NCBI GenBank assembly: GCA_028829895.1
Contig: CM054180.1
Span: 90,831,135 to 90,895,134 of the forward strand
DNA: 64,000 nt
Source: Sinotaia quadrata
Taxonomy: Eukaryota > Mollusca > Gastropoda > Architaenioglossa > Viviparidae
Reading direction: 5' to 3'
The notes beneath the pieces were generated by a model. It had not been told where the DNA came from. It was given only the letters and a program-made list of their open reading frames with translations, and ran no database searches. The position numbers and the translations under genes were made by a program. Of this stretch, positions 27,201-35,950 are shown piece after piece; the first letter of the stretch is position 1, and the number at the start of each line of letters is the position of its first letter.

Positions 27201-30200
27201 TTAAGTTAGAATGAGGAATGAGGGTCATTCATATGAAGATAATCAAACATAAGTACATATCATTTTGTATTTATATTTTGTTAAAAATTTAAATATACAA
27301 AGAAAAAAGATAAATTGTGTGTAGATCATTATTTTTTAAAATGATATATAAAAGATCTGAATGATCTCCAGTAGCAAAAACAAAGCCATAAATGTTTATG
27401 AATCTGTGAATAAAAAACCTATAAATCCACTACAAAACAGTTTTTTTCATCCTACAGAAAAAATGGAAGTGCTACAGATATTGCTGCTAATAAAATCTGC
27501 TACCTTTTGTCCTGATAATAAAGATTATAATTTGATAAGATACAGTAAAGGGGAAGTTACTGAAAGCTCCTCCAAGATAAGTTTAGAAAGTTCATTTAAT
27601 TTTTGTATTTATCTCTATATCTTTCATCCCAGAAGAGATTTTGCATTGATGGTAAAGTTTGTCTTCACAGCATTCTGGTGCATCAGTTGAAATGTAATAT
27701 CCTGTGCAGGTGCTTTAAAACATTTCTTTCCTAGCACAGAGATACAAGTATTATTTCTAGGAAAGGGATGTTGCTGAAAAGTAATTTTAAAAGCTGAAAA
27801 TCTCATAGAGCTAAGTTATGTATTTATAGTTAAATTTCAGTAGCTGTACACAGAATCAGTTAAAAACTAATTGAATGGAAATGCATATTGTGGTGCTATT
27901 TCTTTTGCAAATTAATAACCCTATGGACAGAGTAAATGAAACAAATAACAGATGGGTTTTCTGTTGTACTTTTATTATGTAATCTAGTGCTGCCATCATT
28001 TTGATGCTTCCCTGTAACATTCTAGTACTGTTTATTCATTGATTGCTGATTGCTAATCTGTTCCCTTCCTCTGGCCTTATTTGTATCAAAGTTGTTAAAT
28101 TGTTCACACAATTGAGCACAAATTGATGAGAATCATTAAAATTCATTAAAATCCCATACACTACAAAATACAAATCATCGACTTGCAATGCTTTTCCACT
28201 GGGGAGGATGATTCTTGAGTAGTCTTGAAGAAGAATCTTCCTAGGCAGTCTTACTGACTGATTGCAGCTAAAAAATATTTAGACTTCTAGTTGCAAGAAT
28301 GTTGGGACAGGGGTGATTTAGTGGTAGTGGTGATGGGGTCTAAGATGATATATTGTATTTGCCCAACATAAGATGAATTATTTAATAAATGTTGGACATT
28401 TTAGCAGCAGTCATCACTTCTGGTACACATACAGTGGTACCTCGCTTAACGAACATCCTGCAGAATGAATGATCCGCATAATCAATGCCCGCGTGGCTCG
28501 CAGAACGAACTTGTTTCACATAACGAACCATACATATGCCACGAAAACATCGCATTTCCCATGAAAAAATGGCCGAATCCGGCCACTTGTGTCTTGCGTG
28601 GCTCAGATGAAGGCAGGGCATGTGTGTCCCCAGTTGATTGTCCTTTTTTCCTTGCTTTGATGTGTTTTTGCCATCTGTGTGTTTACTGGATGGTGGTTAT
28701 AAAATTCAAGGTCTTATTCTCATCGTTGCAGGACAACTTTTCGTGAGTGAAGCGAACATTCTTGTTTCAGCTGAAGAACAGGCCGGTCTTTCCATTCAAC
28801 AGGCCAGTCTTTCCACTCAACAACAGGCCAGTTCTTCTACTCGAGCACAGACTATCCCACCCCATCTGCGCCCACTGGTGGACAACTCTGACAACTAAAA
28901 ACTGGACTGGAAAAGAGACTATGTGTGTGTGTGAACTGTACATAAGTGTGTGTGTGTCCTCATCCCACCTCCATTTCACCTCATCAACACTTAACATCAT
29001 ACCCTGCTTTCTGAGTGTCTTTACTAGTGTTTTCCATCTGGAACACTGCCCTGTCTTCATTTTCCCCTAATTTCTTTGATTTTTTTGTGGCGATGTGGAA
29101 TGGATTGCACGATTTCCTATAGAAGTCTATGGGATATCATGTTTTACATAACGAACACCTCGCATAATGAACGTACTGCTGGAACAAATTATGTATGTTA
29201 TGCGAGATACCACTGTACACACAAATATAAGACAAATTTGAGGAGTGTTAATACCTCATAAAGACCAAGTGAAATGGAATCTAGGTGAAACGTAGACTGT
29301 GAATGAGATTTGCCCCATTACTAAGACACACAATCCCAAGTCATTGGAGCAAAAACAAGCAGAAGTGACATCACAAATAGGAGTCAACTGGCTGCCAATA
29401 TAATTTTCTCTGGTACACCGCACCACTTTGATCCAATTTGTGAATGTTGATCTGATAGTAAGTAGTTCGCATACCATTTCTAATGATGTTGGAGATATCA
29501 AGGAAACAATGACAGACAATGACCATGCCTGGTGAGTTATTTTTCTGATAATATATAGTAACCATACTATATGCCATACATCTGTAGTCATTGTTAAGCT
29601 CACAGACATATTTCTAACTATTATTAAAATGAGTTATGTATGATTTTTATATGAATGATGAAAGCTTTTAAAGTAGTTTTGTAATTGTCATTATATATAA
29701 CATTTACTACCTAATTTATTACTATTATTGATCATATTAACAATCTGTACTAACATTTTGAGAATAGCACTATAGTTATTTTTTTAAATAAGTGATTATC
29801 ATTTTGTATATAATTATAATTACTTTATTTTCTAACGATGAACAATATAGAGAATAGCAGTATAGTCTTTTTTAATTGGGTGATTATTATTTATATTATG
29901 AATATAAAAATTATATATAGTTTTTAATTACTTTACCTACTGGAAAAGTAGTTTCTTTATATTTCTCTCTATATATTTGCATGTTTGTGCAAGAATGTCT
30001 ATAAGTGTTATTTGTGTTTATTTATTTAGTACTGTCAATCAAAAGCTTTTAAATTAATGGCCAATGTTATATTAATTTAATAGTTGGATAGTCTTATAAA
30101 ACTTAAATATATGGATTTCTTATTAATTTTACAGTTATTAGTACATTGTGTATGATCTAAAGTAACAATCAAGTACAGTTACCAAAAAAAAAAAAAAAAA

Positions 30201-33200
30201 GCTAGAAATCTAGGAGAGAAAATCCCAGTTACTAGTGGTTGTACAATTAGTGCTATAACTAAACTTAACTTTGCTAATATGCAGTATTATGAAACCATAA
30301 AATGTAAAGTAAAATATTTAATTATGCTAAAATTAATTCAACTATTCCTTTGTTCACAAATACTTTGGCAGTTGCATAATAATAATCAAATTGTAATGGA
30401 TTAACCAACTAAAGTTAACAGCAGAAAATAAGGACTTCAGTTTTGTCCTGGTAGTGGCTAGAGTAATAAGGTTATCTATTCAAGAAAATTTCTAATATAC
30501 ATTTATGTTATGAATAGTGTTCAAAGTAATGCTACAGTTTATAAAGTAAAATATTATGATGAAATTAACACACAAGCAACCACTGATGTAATAAAATGCA
30601 TTCATACATATTCAGATTGAAAGCTGATGATAAGGGTTCGATGAATATATATTTAATATATGAAGTATCTTATTCTGTAGATTTTTTTTTATTAAATCAA
30701 ACATTGCAAACTGATAGTTAATTAATCATACTAATAATCATGTTAATAACACATATCAAGTTGAAACTGCAAGAAGTGTCTATTTTAATAATTCAAGTAC
30801 AACTGTTTTTAGGCACTTACCAACTAATATTCATTATCAATTTACCAAGAGTGTTTTTAATTATTGCATGAATACTGTTTTCTGTTTTCTATCTCTATTG
30901 TAAAGAAAAAATAAAACCCATCAGAAATCATAGAAAAATTTTCAATAATTTTTCTGTGATTACTTATTAACTTCTCAGTTACAAGAAGATTCACATAATA
31001 AATGGATTTAAAACTTCAATGAATATCACACACTACATATTTATGACACCTGTAACTGTAATGAACTGATTGTATATAAAATAACAAATCAATGTCAATG
31101 ATCAAATGAGAGAACTATAACTCTGTAAGTGTAAGACTGATTTTAAATTGGTTATGTCTTAACTTCTTAACTCTTAACCTCAATGCCTGTCATTGCTAGA
31201 CTGTCTGCTTTGCATTTCACAATCTTCTTTTTCAAAGTGTTTGCTTCACACTACTGTCTGTGCTATTGGATGAAAGTTTTCTCTTTTCAGCTTTGTAATC
31301 CACTTTTTTCATAATTTTTTATCTTTGGGAAATATAAAAAAATGAATATTTTTGTTTTGTTCGCTGCTTGTGCCACCATATGCACTGTATTGCTTAATCA
31401 TGTTTTAATTTTTCAAACCATGCATTTAATGAATGACAATATGTTGGACAGTACATGTGGATTGTTGTTTCCACTCATGATGTCACATGTTATGTTGCTA
31501 TGGTGAAAAGTCAGTCTCGTAAATGAACGAGAGCTCTGATTTCTTTCAGAAATATTGATTTTTCAATACCAAAATAAATGCATTTATGCAAATCTCTGAA
31601 AGTTAAATTTTGCAGTCTTGATTCTAAGAATGAGAATTATTGTTTCACATGGATTCATTCTTACTGTGGCTGACCTAGATTCCATTTTACTTGGTCTTTA
31701 AGAAAATTAATTTTACCATAACAGGTGTGCCATAATTGCCCCAGCTCATTTTGTCATTTTTAGGATAAACATTAAAACTGATGGTATCAAAGTTCATGTT
31801 TAACATTTTAGTGGCTTTTTGTGTTAAGGGTAGAATCATCTCGTGCAGGGTGTCTACTTAAGAAAAATTGGCACTGGGAATGTATTTGATCCTGAAGAAG
31901 TATGGTTGCAGGATCTATGATCACTGCATTGATCAATTAATCATTTCATTACTAGCAAATGATTTGTGTTCAATTTCTAGAATAAACTCTCTCTCATTCA
32001 TTAAAATAAGACTGCAACTTTTCAATTGCCTAAACTATTGTTAAACATTCTAGCCTGGAAATTGTATAGATACAATATGGTAGTAATTTTGCAGCTTGTA
32101 TAAGCAATAGGTACTAACACTTCTTCAGGATTAGAACTCTGCTGCATCCAAACATGCATAGACTTGTCAAAGAATGTATCAGACTTAAGGTGAAGATGTA
32201 CTTAAGATAAGGCAAATACAGTGTAGGAGGATGGGAGGTCAGACAATTTCTTCTTCATCAAATCAGAGAAGGGAGCAACTAGGGTGATGAAATTTTGGAC
32301 AAGCCACTGATAGAAGACAGCAAACCAAAGAAAAGAACAGGTTCATGTTTTGTTTTGAGAGGTGATGCAACATGTAGTTAGCAGTTAGCATGTAACCAAG
32401 ATAATTTAACTGCCTGAAACCAATAGAGCATTTTGCCAGACTTGCAATCAGACCAGTATTGTATAACTGTTTAAACATTGCTTTCAGCAGCAAGATTTGT
32501 CTTTCCCTAGTATCTTTCATTACTGTTTGTGGTTGTATTTTAGACTTAGGAAACACCTGGAATTTGCTTTGGATTGGTTTGTCAATGGAAAAGTCCTACT
32601 GTGACCTGAATAGGCCATTATGATCAGGTCAATTAGTAATATCAGGAACCTGATGTGAAACATGCCCCAATTAGGCTGGGGGGTTGGTTGGTTGGTAATT
32701 TTCTTAATCTCTCCATATGCTTGTTACTGGTAACAGGCTTTATTATAAGAGGATCACTGAGAATCTGTTGCAGTACTTATGTAATAATTCTTTCCTTGTC
32801 AAATCCTCTGTATTTGATGAAAGAAAACTTTCATGATGACACATAGGCCCTTCCACAAGAGATGTAAATTGGTGGTAGTCATTATCAGGACTTTATATTC
32901 TTCGTTTCAGATATTGATTACATGTGCTTAGTGAGTGTTGTTGAACACTGTGTTTCATTGGTGATAATAGTTCCCACATATATCCACTGACATTCAAAAC
33001 TAGTAGTAACATTGAGTGATATCACAATATTATATACCCTAGTCATCTTCCAGTGAAAGTGTGAGCAACTGAACAGGACATCCTCAGAATCCAAGGGCAT
33101 TATGAGACAGGTACCATGAAGTGGATTTTATTGTTGCTCCCTGTGGGAATGATGGTACAAAAGTTCTTTTCTAATGAAGATAGTAACATCATTGTTCTGA

Positions 33201-35540
33201 CCACTAGCTTGATCTGACTGTTCAAAGTACTTTGCCAAAGAGGGATAATACATTTGAGCTTTAGCGCTTATCTTCAATTGAAAATTGATACTAGTGTCAT
33301 TTGGCCATACTTCGAGGTTTTCCAGTCTAGCACCATAGAAATGACACTTGGTGAACAAGGTTTTCCAGAACCATATACTAGCTGCTAAGCACCATGCTGT
33401 GCCTTGGCATGTTCAGTTACACACATAATGGTTGAATGAAGCTCTTTATTAAAATGCTACGAGATGATGCAACCCACTTGTAATTCCCTATCTTAGTTGT
33501 TTACCCTCCCAATAAAAAAACAAATGGTATTCTTAGGAGATGAATAGGATAAACCTATATGCATGTTGTAAATGTTTTTGCCATATAGGTATAGTGCACC
33601 ATATAGCAGTCTTATTGTTTCATAAATGTTGACTTATCTACCTGAATGTTCTGCAGATTTATCATTAAGAGACTAGCCTGCTGGGTATGACCCTTTGTGT
33701 ACAAGCGTATTGCTCTACGTTATTTAGACACTAATCCTATTGGAGGAGACAAGTACTTAGTAACATATCTCCCAGCTTCTAATTCTTTGGTGATTTTTTC
33801 CACCTATTATATGAGTAATTGAAATACACGACTTTAGGATCTGGTGTATTGTAGTCTTTGGGGTAGGTGGTAGAACCAACTTTAAAGTCTTTACACAAAC
33901 CTTGTACATTACTAATTTTTGTCTTATACCCTGCAAGCCAGGAATCATACCAGTGTATGTGATTTGATAGGCATGGGAACCAGTGGCAGGTATGTGAAGA
34001 GTGATATTTGTGAAGACCAATGATAAGTGTAGAGATTAAAGATAGGTAAGTGACCAATGATAAGCATGAGGACCCAGATAGATTCAATGATAGGCAGTCT
34101 CTAGATGTGTGTGTTGATGTATTGTTTTTTAAATGGGCAGATAGTTGTTGGCCTCTTGTTGCTGCATAGTTGACATAAATTACCTGAATACCTGGTGGAA
34201 TCAGTTTGGTATGGGGTATTGTTAATGTGAGTGTAAATAGTCTTTTATCAAGTCAGATTTTGCCACAGGTAAATTCTCTAACTTTGAGCCCATTGATGAA
34301 CATACACAGTATCTGAGCATCATGGAGAGTAATGAATGTAACTGATTTGCTAGAGAGGTCCCTCTGGATTGATTACATATTTTCCAAGACAATACCAGGA
34401 CACTTCATTACAGGGCAGTAATCACTTTTTGAGTACACTTGTCAATAGATTACAGTAGAACTTACATCTGAAATCTGTATAACTAAGGAATGAACTTGGG
34501 CAATGAGTTTGAAAGCATAATTCACTTCAAACTATTGTCTCATGAGAGTGAGATGAAGTATCCCATCTTTCTCTTCAAGATGGTCAACTTCATTTGAAAA
34601 TACTGCCTGATTACAATGAAGACAGTTTATGGACATGTTTAAATCTGTTTCTAGGAAATATTAACAAATAAAAGTGTAGGAGAACCCTTACTTTATTTAC
34701 ACTTTCATAGCTTTCTGCAAAAATGTGAATATGTATAAATTGATATATTAGGATGAGGTCAGTAGAACACTTCTAGTGGTGTTGTAGCATTGTAACTGAT
34801 AATTTTGCTTACATTTTAATTTTATATTGATATTTAAATATTTTGTTTGAAGGTTTCCAATGCCACCTATTATGATCCAATAAGTGGAACTGAACCAGGA
34901 TTTGCAGCACAAACAGTTATCTTTGAGTACCATCTAGCATCATTTGACAAGAAAAATATCACTTCTTTTTATGAATAATGGAGCATCAGCATTTGTGTAA
35001 ACTATACTACTACATAAACATTCAGTCACCTTTATAAGTGAATTATTCTGATATACAACAGTGCCTGTTTATATTAGTATAGATAATTTGTTTGCATCAC
35101 TTAAAACAATAAAGTACCATTAAAACACTTCTTTACTTGCATTTGGAATTTCTTACCAGTAAGAAAAGTGGAAATATTGTTTGTGATGTATTGGTGCATA
35201 ATTGCAAGTATTAATATTGGATTTGTATACCACATTCACTCTTCTAATACTCTGTCAATATAGGCAAAAGTCAAGCCACAAATGATATGCACAACATACA
35301 GACATATACCTCACTCCCCATCATACTTAATCCTGCCTAGATGGGTATTTATAGAAGATAAAATAAAGAGTCACATGAATTAACATTAATAATTAACAAA
35401 AGACTTAGATCACTGATTGTGTTTAGACATTATGTTGATGTAGATATCACTATAACTACATGTAATGTTAACACAATTTTTTTTATTTTTACAGACTGCT
35501 TTGGAAAGAATGGAAAGAAAAATTTAATTTTGTTGCATAA
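4921..35540 (+). CDS. Serine/threonine protein kinase gene, 3' half (seven joined exons)
   Basis: Seven exons (4921-5039, 12053-12186, 15316-15414, 22953-23076, 23355-23455, 26266-26432, 35495-35540) keep one reading frame across six GT-AG introns, with phases 1, 0, 0, 1, 0, 2. The first two encode the end of a protein kinase C-lobe: helix F/G (GVILYAMLHGALPY) and helix H/I (CIQLIQKLL..P..RPELKDVM..NWV). The G-V-I-L-Y-xM-xxG-xLP pattern with a following L-I-xKLL-xx-P-xxRP is typical of CAMK/AMPK-related Ser/Thr kinases. The ATP site and catalytic loop are not in view, so activity cannot be judged. A tail of about 180 residues follows, with a KKKK basic run and Ser/Thr-rich segments, and I recognise no further domain. 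TSSK, NIM1-like or another AMPK-related member are possible; I assign no symbol. Confidence 0.75.
7223..8240 (+). mobile_element. Terminal module copy A (LTR-like, 1.02 kb)
   Basis: It begins GTTATGTAACTCTTAGGCCA and ends ...GGAAACGTAACA. It shares several blocks in order with copies B, C and D: 'gaccagtcacgtgatgcact', 'tggatgggggcgaatgag', 'ctttgtacgcaatttgtc', 'cagtctgttta' and 'gcagggtctataaa'. The DNA just upstream (about 7090-7222) also matches the DNA upstream of copy C, including 'agttcctttgtta'. So the element extends to the left as a decayed coding tail. It is about 0.5 kb shorter than the other copies, which implies an internal deletion. There is no target duplication at the ends. 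Confidence 0.6.
8575..9055 (+). repeat. 'tcaagcatatgggag' repeat, copy 1
   Basis: The motif 'gatgctaaagcat(c/t)...ttgacctt(c/t)..gcatatgggag' followed by a T-run recurs three or more times between 8575 and 8730. It continues into 'acatggccagct', 'gggaatgggaaat', 'agtgcttgaaaat' and 'gatagctattgtatgtagag'. The later blocks recur in the same order at 10795-11025, and the first part recurs at 13568-13770. The unit contains the near-palindrome GATGCTAAAGCATC. The family is not recognised. Confidence 0.55.
9273..10785 (+). mobile_element. Terminal module copy B (LTR-like, 1.51 kb)
   Basis: It begins GTTATGTAACATTTAAGACAATGG and ends ...GAGAGGTAACA. It carries the family blocks in order: 'ttatcacgtgac', 'acgtctgtgcacgtttt', paired 'gcgcatatgcgtga / cgcacatgcgtga', 'taggggcgaatgag', 'agtctgttttcagaa' and 'cagggtctataaataaaaactgg'. 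A purine-rich 'agggagag' lies about 10 bp upstream of the start, as a polypurine tract would before a 3' LTR. It is in the same orientation as copy A, 1 kb downstream. An ORF at 10177-10392 is inside it and has no recognisable product. Confidence 0.6.
10790..11025 (+). repeat. 'tcaagcatatgggag' repeat, copy 2 (shortened)
   Basis: Directly after copy B comes 'cttcaagcaaatggcat', a T-run and 'acatggccagctttatg'. Then follow 'gggaatgggaaat', 'agtgcttgaaaattt', 'ccatcatcaatggatt' and 'gatagctatcatatgtagag'. This matches 8690-9055 with an internal gap of roughly 100 bp. Each LTR-like module is therefore followed by the same second repeat. Confidence 0.55.
12053..12186 (+). CDS. Kinase exon: end of the catalytic domain
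   Basis: The acceptor is tattcacag before 12053; the donor is GTTAGT at 12187. It reads CIQLIQKLLTYSPFLRPELK then DVMSDNWVNW. This matches the helix H to I end of kinase domains: L-I-xKLL, then P, then the conserved R followed by xLxxVM and a W. Phase 2 at its start joins exactly to the phase-1 end of the 4921-5039 exon, and it ends in phase 0. Confidence 0.78.
12372..12540 (+). repeat. Possible tRNA-derived SINE head
   Basis: A CpG-bearing block contains 'ggtctgcatggcc', then 'gttaggtaagacgctcact', then 'gcagagcacttggattgcg'. The spacing recalls the D-arm and anticodon-arm part of tRNA-headed SINEs. A clean B box (GGTTCGANTCC) is missing, so this is a decayed or truncated copy at best. Confidence 0.3.
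13568..13770 (+). repeat. 'tcaagcatatgggag' repeat, copy 3
   Basis: It contains 'gcatccttgaccttcaagcatatgggagg', split here as two near-identical subunits about 52 bp apart, each followed by a T-run. Then come 'aaggccagctttatgttgcattg', 'agtactcataaaaaaaact' and 'ggttaggt', in the same order as in copy 1 around 8620-8800. Confidence 0.5.
15316..15414 (+). CDS. Kinase exon: basic and Ser/Thr-rich linker
   Basis: The acceptor is aaaacag before 15316; the donor is GTAAGA at 15415. It has exactly 33 codons, phase 0 at both ends. It reads RLCCKTKKKKLVLKQERSSI then SSTDDSQFTPITP: a lysine-rich run followed by Ser/Thr-Pro and acidic residues, the composition of a regulatory, phosphorylatable tail. 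Removing it would keep the frame, so it could be a cassette exon. Confidence 0.65.
19300..19376. repeat. (CTAT)n microsatellite
   Basis: About 19 uninterrupted CTAT units. It sits exactly at the 3' end, on the minus strand, of the LINE fragment beside it, so the array most likely expanded from the tetranucleotide tail of that LINE. Confidence 0.95.
19376..19630 (-). mobile_element. Non-LTR retrotransposon (LINE) 3' coding fragment
   Basis: The minus strand is open for 85 codons and includes GLPRQLCKIL, then RRGRQRKRWEDNISEWTGL, then ENRMEWQKLV and SVVPQ. The R-G-R-x-x-K-R-W-E-D-N-I-x-E-W-T-G-L pattern, with a following W-xxLV, is the familiar C-terminal end of LINE ORF2 proteins that are abundant in invertebrate genomes. 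It stops shortly before the (TAGA)n tail, read on the minus strand. The copy is 5'-truncated, as expected for LINE insertion. Confidence 0.7.
20590..20845 (+). repeat. 'aactaattacaagtgat' repeat, copy R1
   Basis: It starts with 'cacccctttgttactggtt' and continues through 'aactaattacaagtgat', 'tcttaatttat', 'aattctcccaca', 'ctctcacttgg', 'gttttactgtcacaca', 'aggtggaaac' and 'actaaaggagtaataaa'. The same order of blocks occurs at R2, R3 and, inverted, R4. No coding potential or terminal inverted repeats are seen. Confidence 0.65.
22205..22580 (+). repeat. 'aactaattacaagtgat' repeat, copy R2
   Basis: It has the same block order as R1 and continues further: 'aaatccatctttatctat', 'ccatccacccactttcttctcc', 'aaatcaacaatcaaatata' and 'catgtgaatata'. 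These later blocks also occur in R3 and (inverted) in R4, so the full unit is longer than R1. Confidence 0.65.
22953..23076 (+). CDS. Kinase exon: tail segment
   Basis: The acceptor is tttgcctggtag before 22953; the donor is GTGTGT at 23077. It starts in phase 0 (matching 15414) with MQRGQHEAKTVILVGNP and continues QKSALQTLANMNLHYLP. It leaves one base, which joins the two leading bases of the next exon to make an Asp codon. The ATG here is internal to the frame and need not be a start. Confidence 0.6.
23355..23455 (+). CDS. Kinase exon: tail segment with WHEVYHNRMC
   Basis: The acceptor is ttttcaaag before 23355; the donor is GTATGC at 23456. The frame reads TSTWKDMTKAMRPLTWHEVY then HNRMCINCLQKFK. 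A CxxC and a nearby His are present, but one pair is not enough to claim a zinc site. It ends in phase 0, fitting the exon at 26266. Confidence 0.6.
23835..24003 (-). mobile_element. Possible inverted 5' piece of the same LINE
   Basis: The plus strand is G+T rich and ends in a run of about 12 G at 23991-24002, so the minus strand is A+C rich like the LINE sense strand 200 bp away. The minus strand is open for 70 codons with a P/T/N/K/Q-rich product. An inverted 5' part joined to a forward 3' part is what twin priming makes. No motif proves the identity. Confidence 0.3.
24190..25295 (+). mobile_element. LINE fragment: RNase H domain, zinc-knuckle-like end and 3' region
   Basis: In three broken frames the plus strand reads KLDEKHSILTAELN, then LLILTDSLTSLQNI, then LLWIPSHTNITGNETADKGA. 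This is the order of RNase H motifs (the AEL glutamate, the TDS aspartate, and the HTxIxGNExAD block) in Jockey/R1-type LINE ORF2. Next comes CAHCITDNTIEHFLLQCNKY, the C..C...T-x-EHFLLxC module that ends such proteins, with a stop at 24943-24945 followed by A-rich tracts. The 3' region ends in (ACT)n at 25280-25294. An in-frame TAG, frameshifts and a CA repeat break it. The sense strand is strongly A+C rich. Confidence 0.75.
24223..24261. repeat. (CA)n microsatellite inside the LINE
   Basis: About 19 CA units lie in what should be the first part of the RNase H domain. The array evidently expanded inside the dead LINE ORF, whose sense strand is already A+C rich. Confidence 0.9.
26266..26432 (+). 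CDS. Kinase exon: hydrophilic tail segment
   Basis: The acceptor is gttcaaag before 26266; the donor is a perfect GTAAGT at 26433. The frame reads LNSKCKSKEGDNYDKDAKN, then STIQEMLQQTEHLRQIFMNF and YGKHHLSSSSSE. A short amphipathic, possibly coiled-coil stretch (IQEMLQQTEHLRQI) and a serine run are visible. It ends two bases into a codon. Reading through the donor would meet a TAA at once, so splicing is required or the protein ends here. Confidence 0.6.
28432..29215. mobile_element. Pogo/Tigger-like non-autonomous DNA transposon
   Basis: The left end CAGTGGTACCTCGCTTAACG is matched by the right end as an inverted repeat (CAGTGGTATCTCGCATAAC on the other strand). Each end is flanked by TA (28430-28431 and 29216-29217), the target duplication of mariner/pogo elements. 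CAGTGGTACCTCG-type ends are known from Tigger-like families. Inner repeats of 'cataacgaac' lie near both ends. At 784 bp it is too short for a transposase, but a 3' coding remnant may persist: at 28746-28898 a frame contains three tandem 'aacaggccag' units encoding Q/A/S-rich repeats. Confidence 0.75.
29260..31699. repeat. Inverted repeat pair of 27 bp, arms 2.4 kb apart
   Basis: 29260-29286 (starting AAAGACCAAGTGAAATGG) and the reverse complement of 31673-31699 match at 26 of 27 positions. No obvious target duplication flanks them. They could be the ends of a DNA element of about 2.4 kb or two pieces of one dispersed repeat. Confidence 0.45.
31940..32600 (-). mobile_element. Ty3/Gypsy-type pol relic (reverse transcriptase to RNase H)
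   Basis: On the minus strand 32556-32263 is open and contains LLLKAMFKQLYNTGLIASLA followed by KCSIGFRQLNYLGYML. This corresponds to the H-L-xx-VF-xx-L...GL...KC-x-F...V-x-YLG-xx block after the catalytic site of Gypsy reverse transcriptases. In another frame, about 32310-32215, QNFITLVAPFSDLMKKK matches the 'YRRFI..FA..A.PLTDLLKK' block. About 32115-32090 gives VPIAYTS, as in the RNase H 'PIAYASRKL' motif, and about 31990 gives FILEIEHKSFA. The order and spacing are right; frameshifts and stops separate the blocks, so it is dead. Confidence 0.65.
34853..34978 (+). CDS. Possible alternative terminal exon
   Basis: After an AG at 34851-34852 the phase-0 frame reads VSNATYYDPISGTEPGFAAQ then TVIFEYHLASFDKKNI and stops at 34976-34978 (41 codons). 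Phase 0 would fit a splice from the exon ending at 23455. The in-order splice from 26432 (phase 2) would instead give nine residues and a stop. The composition looks protein-like but I do not recognise it, and the acceptor has a weak pyrimidine tract. Confidence 0.25.
   Translation, partial: VSNATYYDPISGTEPGFAAQTVIFEYHLASFDKKNITSFYE
35495..35540 (+). CDS. Kinase terminal exon
   Basis: A strong acceptor (T-rich tract, then ttttacag) precedes 35495. Its first base completes the codon left open at 26432 to give Glu, then LLWKEWKEKFNFVA and a TAA at 35538-35540. The exact phase fit and the amphipathic, aromatic-rich end support it as the last coding exon. Confidence 0.55.
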
Positions 35541-35721
35541 TTAAATTTTGATAAAATGACTGTAGAATTTATTTGAAACTATTCATACATTATGAATTAT
35601 ACTTTATTATAAATTATTGTGCTATAAAAAATAATGAAAAATGTATAACTGTCTGCACAATTTCACAAAAAAATTAGATACCCATATGATCATTCAATCA
35701 CAGAAAAATCACTATTTCTAA

Positions 35722-35727
35722 AATAAA
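35722..35727 (+). terminator. Candidate polyadenylation signal
   Basis: An AATAAA lies 182 bp past the kinase stop codon. In DNA this AT-rich the hexamer is frequent, so only its position supports it. Confidence 0.3.
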
Positions 35728-35874
35728 TATGTGCTTTATTTAAAACAGAAACATTGTATAGAACTGACAAGAATTAAATCTGGTGCAAAAGTTCAAACAG
35801 ATACCATATTTTGCAGGATAAGGTTGCAGGATGCATTTGTACAGCAATTAAGAAATAAATATAAAGGCCAAAGG

Positions 35875-35875
<1 letters not shown>

Positions 35876-35949
<74 letters not shown>
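35876..35949. repeat. (AC)n microsatellite
   Basis: About 37 uninterrupted AC units downstream of the kinase gene. The overlapping open frames on both strands (TH and CV repeats) come only from the dinucleotide run. Confidence 0.95.

Positions 35950-35950
<1 letters not shown>

Larger units (their letters stand above)
26433..35494 (+). other. Last kinase intron of about 9.1 kb
   Basis: It carries a Tigger/pogo-like element (28432-29215), a 27-bp inverted repeat pair (29260-29286 and 31673-31699) and a Gypsy-type pol relic on the minus strand (about 31940-32600). The relic perhaps extends to 34.6 kb, where several further minus-strand open stretches are found. 29.6-31.6 kb is very AT-rich with nothing readable. 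Confidence 0.6.

Noticed and set aside
29256..29609. 117-codon minus-strand ORF
   Set aside because: It is among the longest here, but I see no domain, no splice context and no link to other coding blocks. It is kept only as a remark with the inverted repeat.
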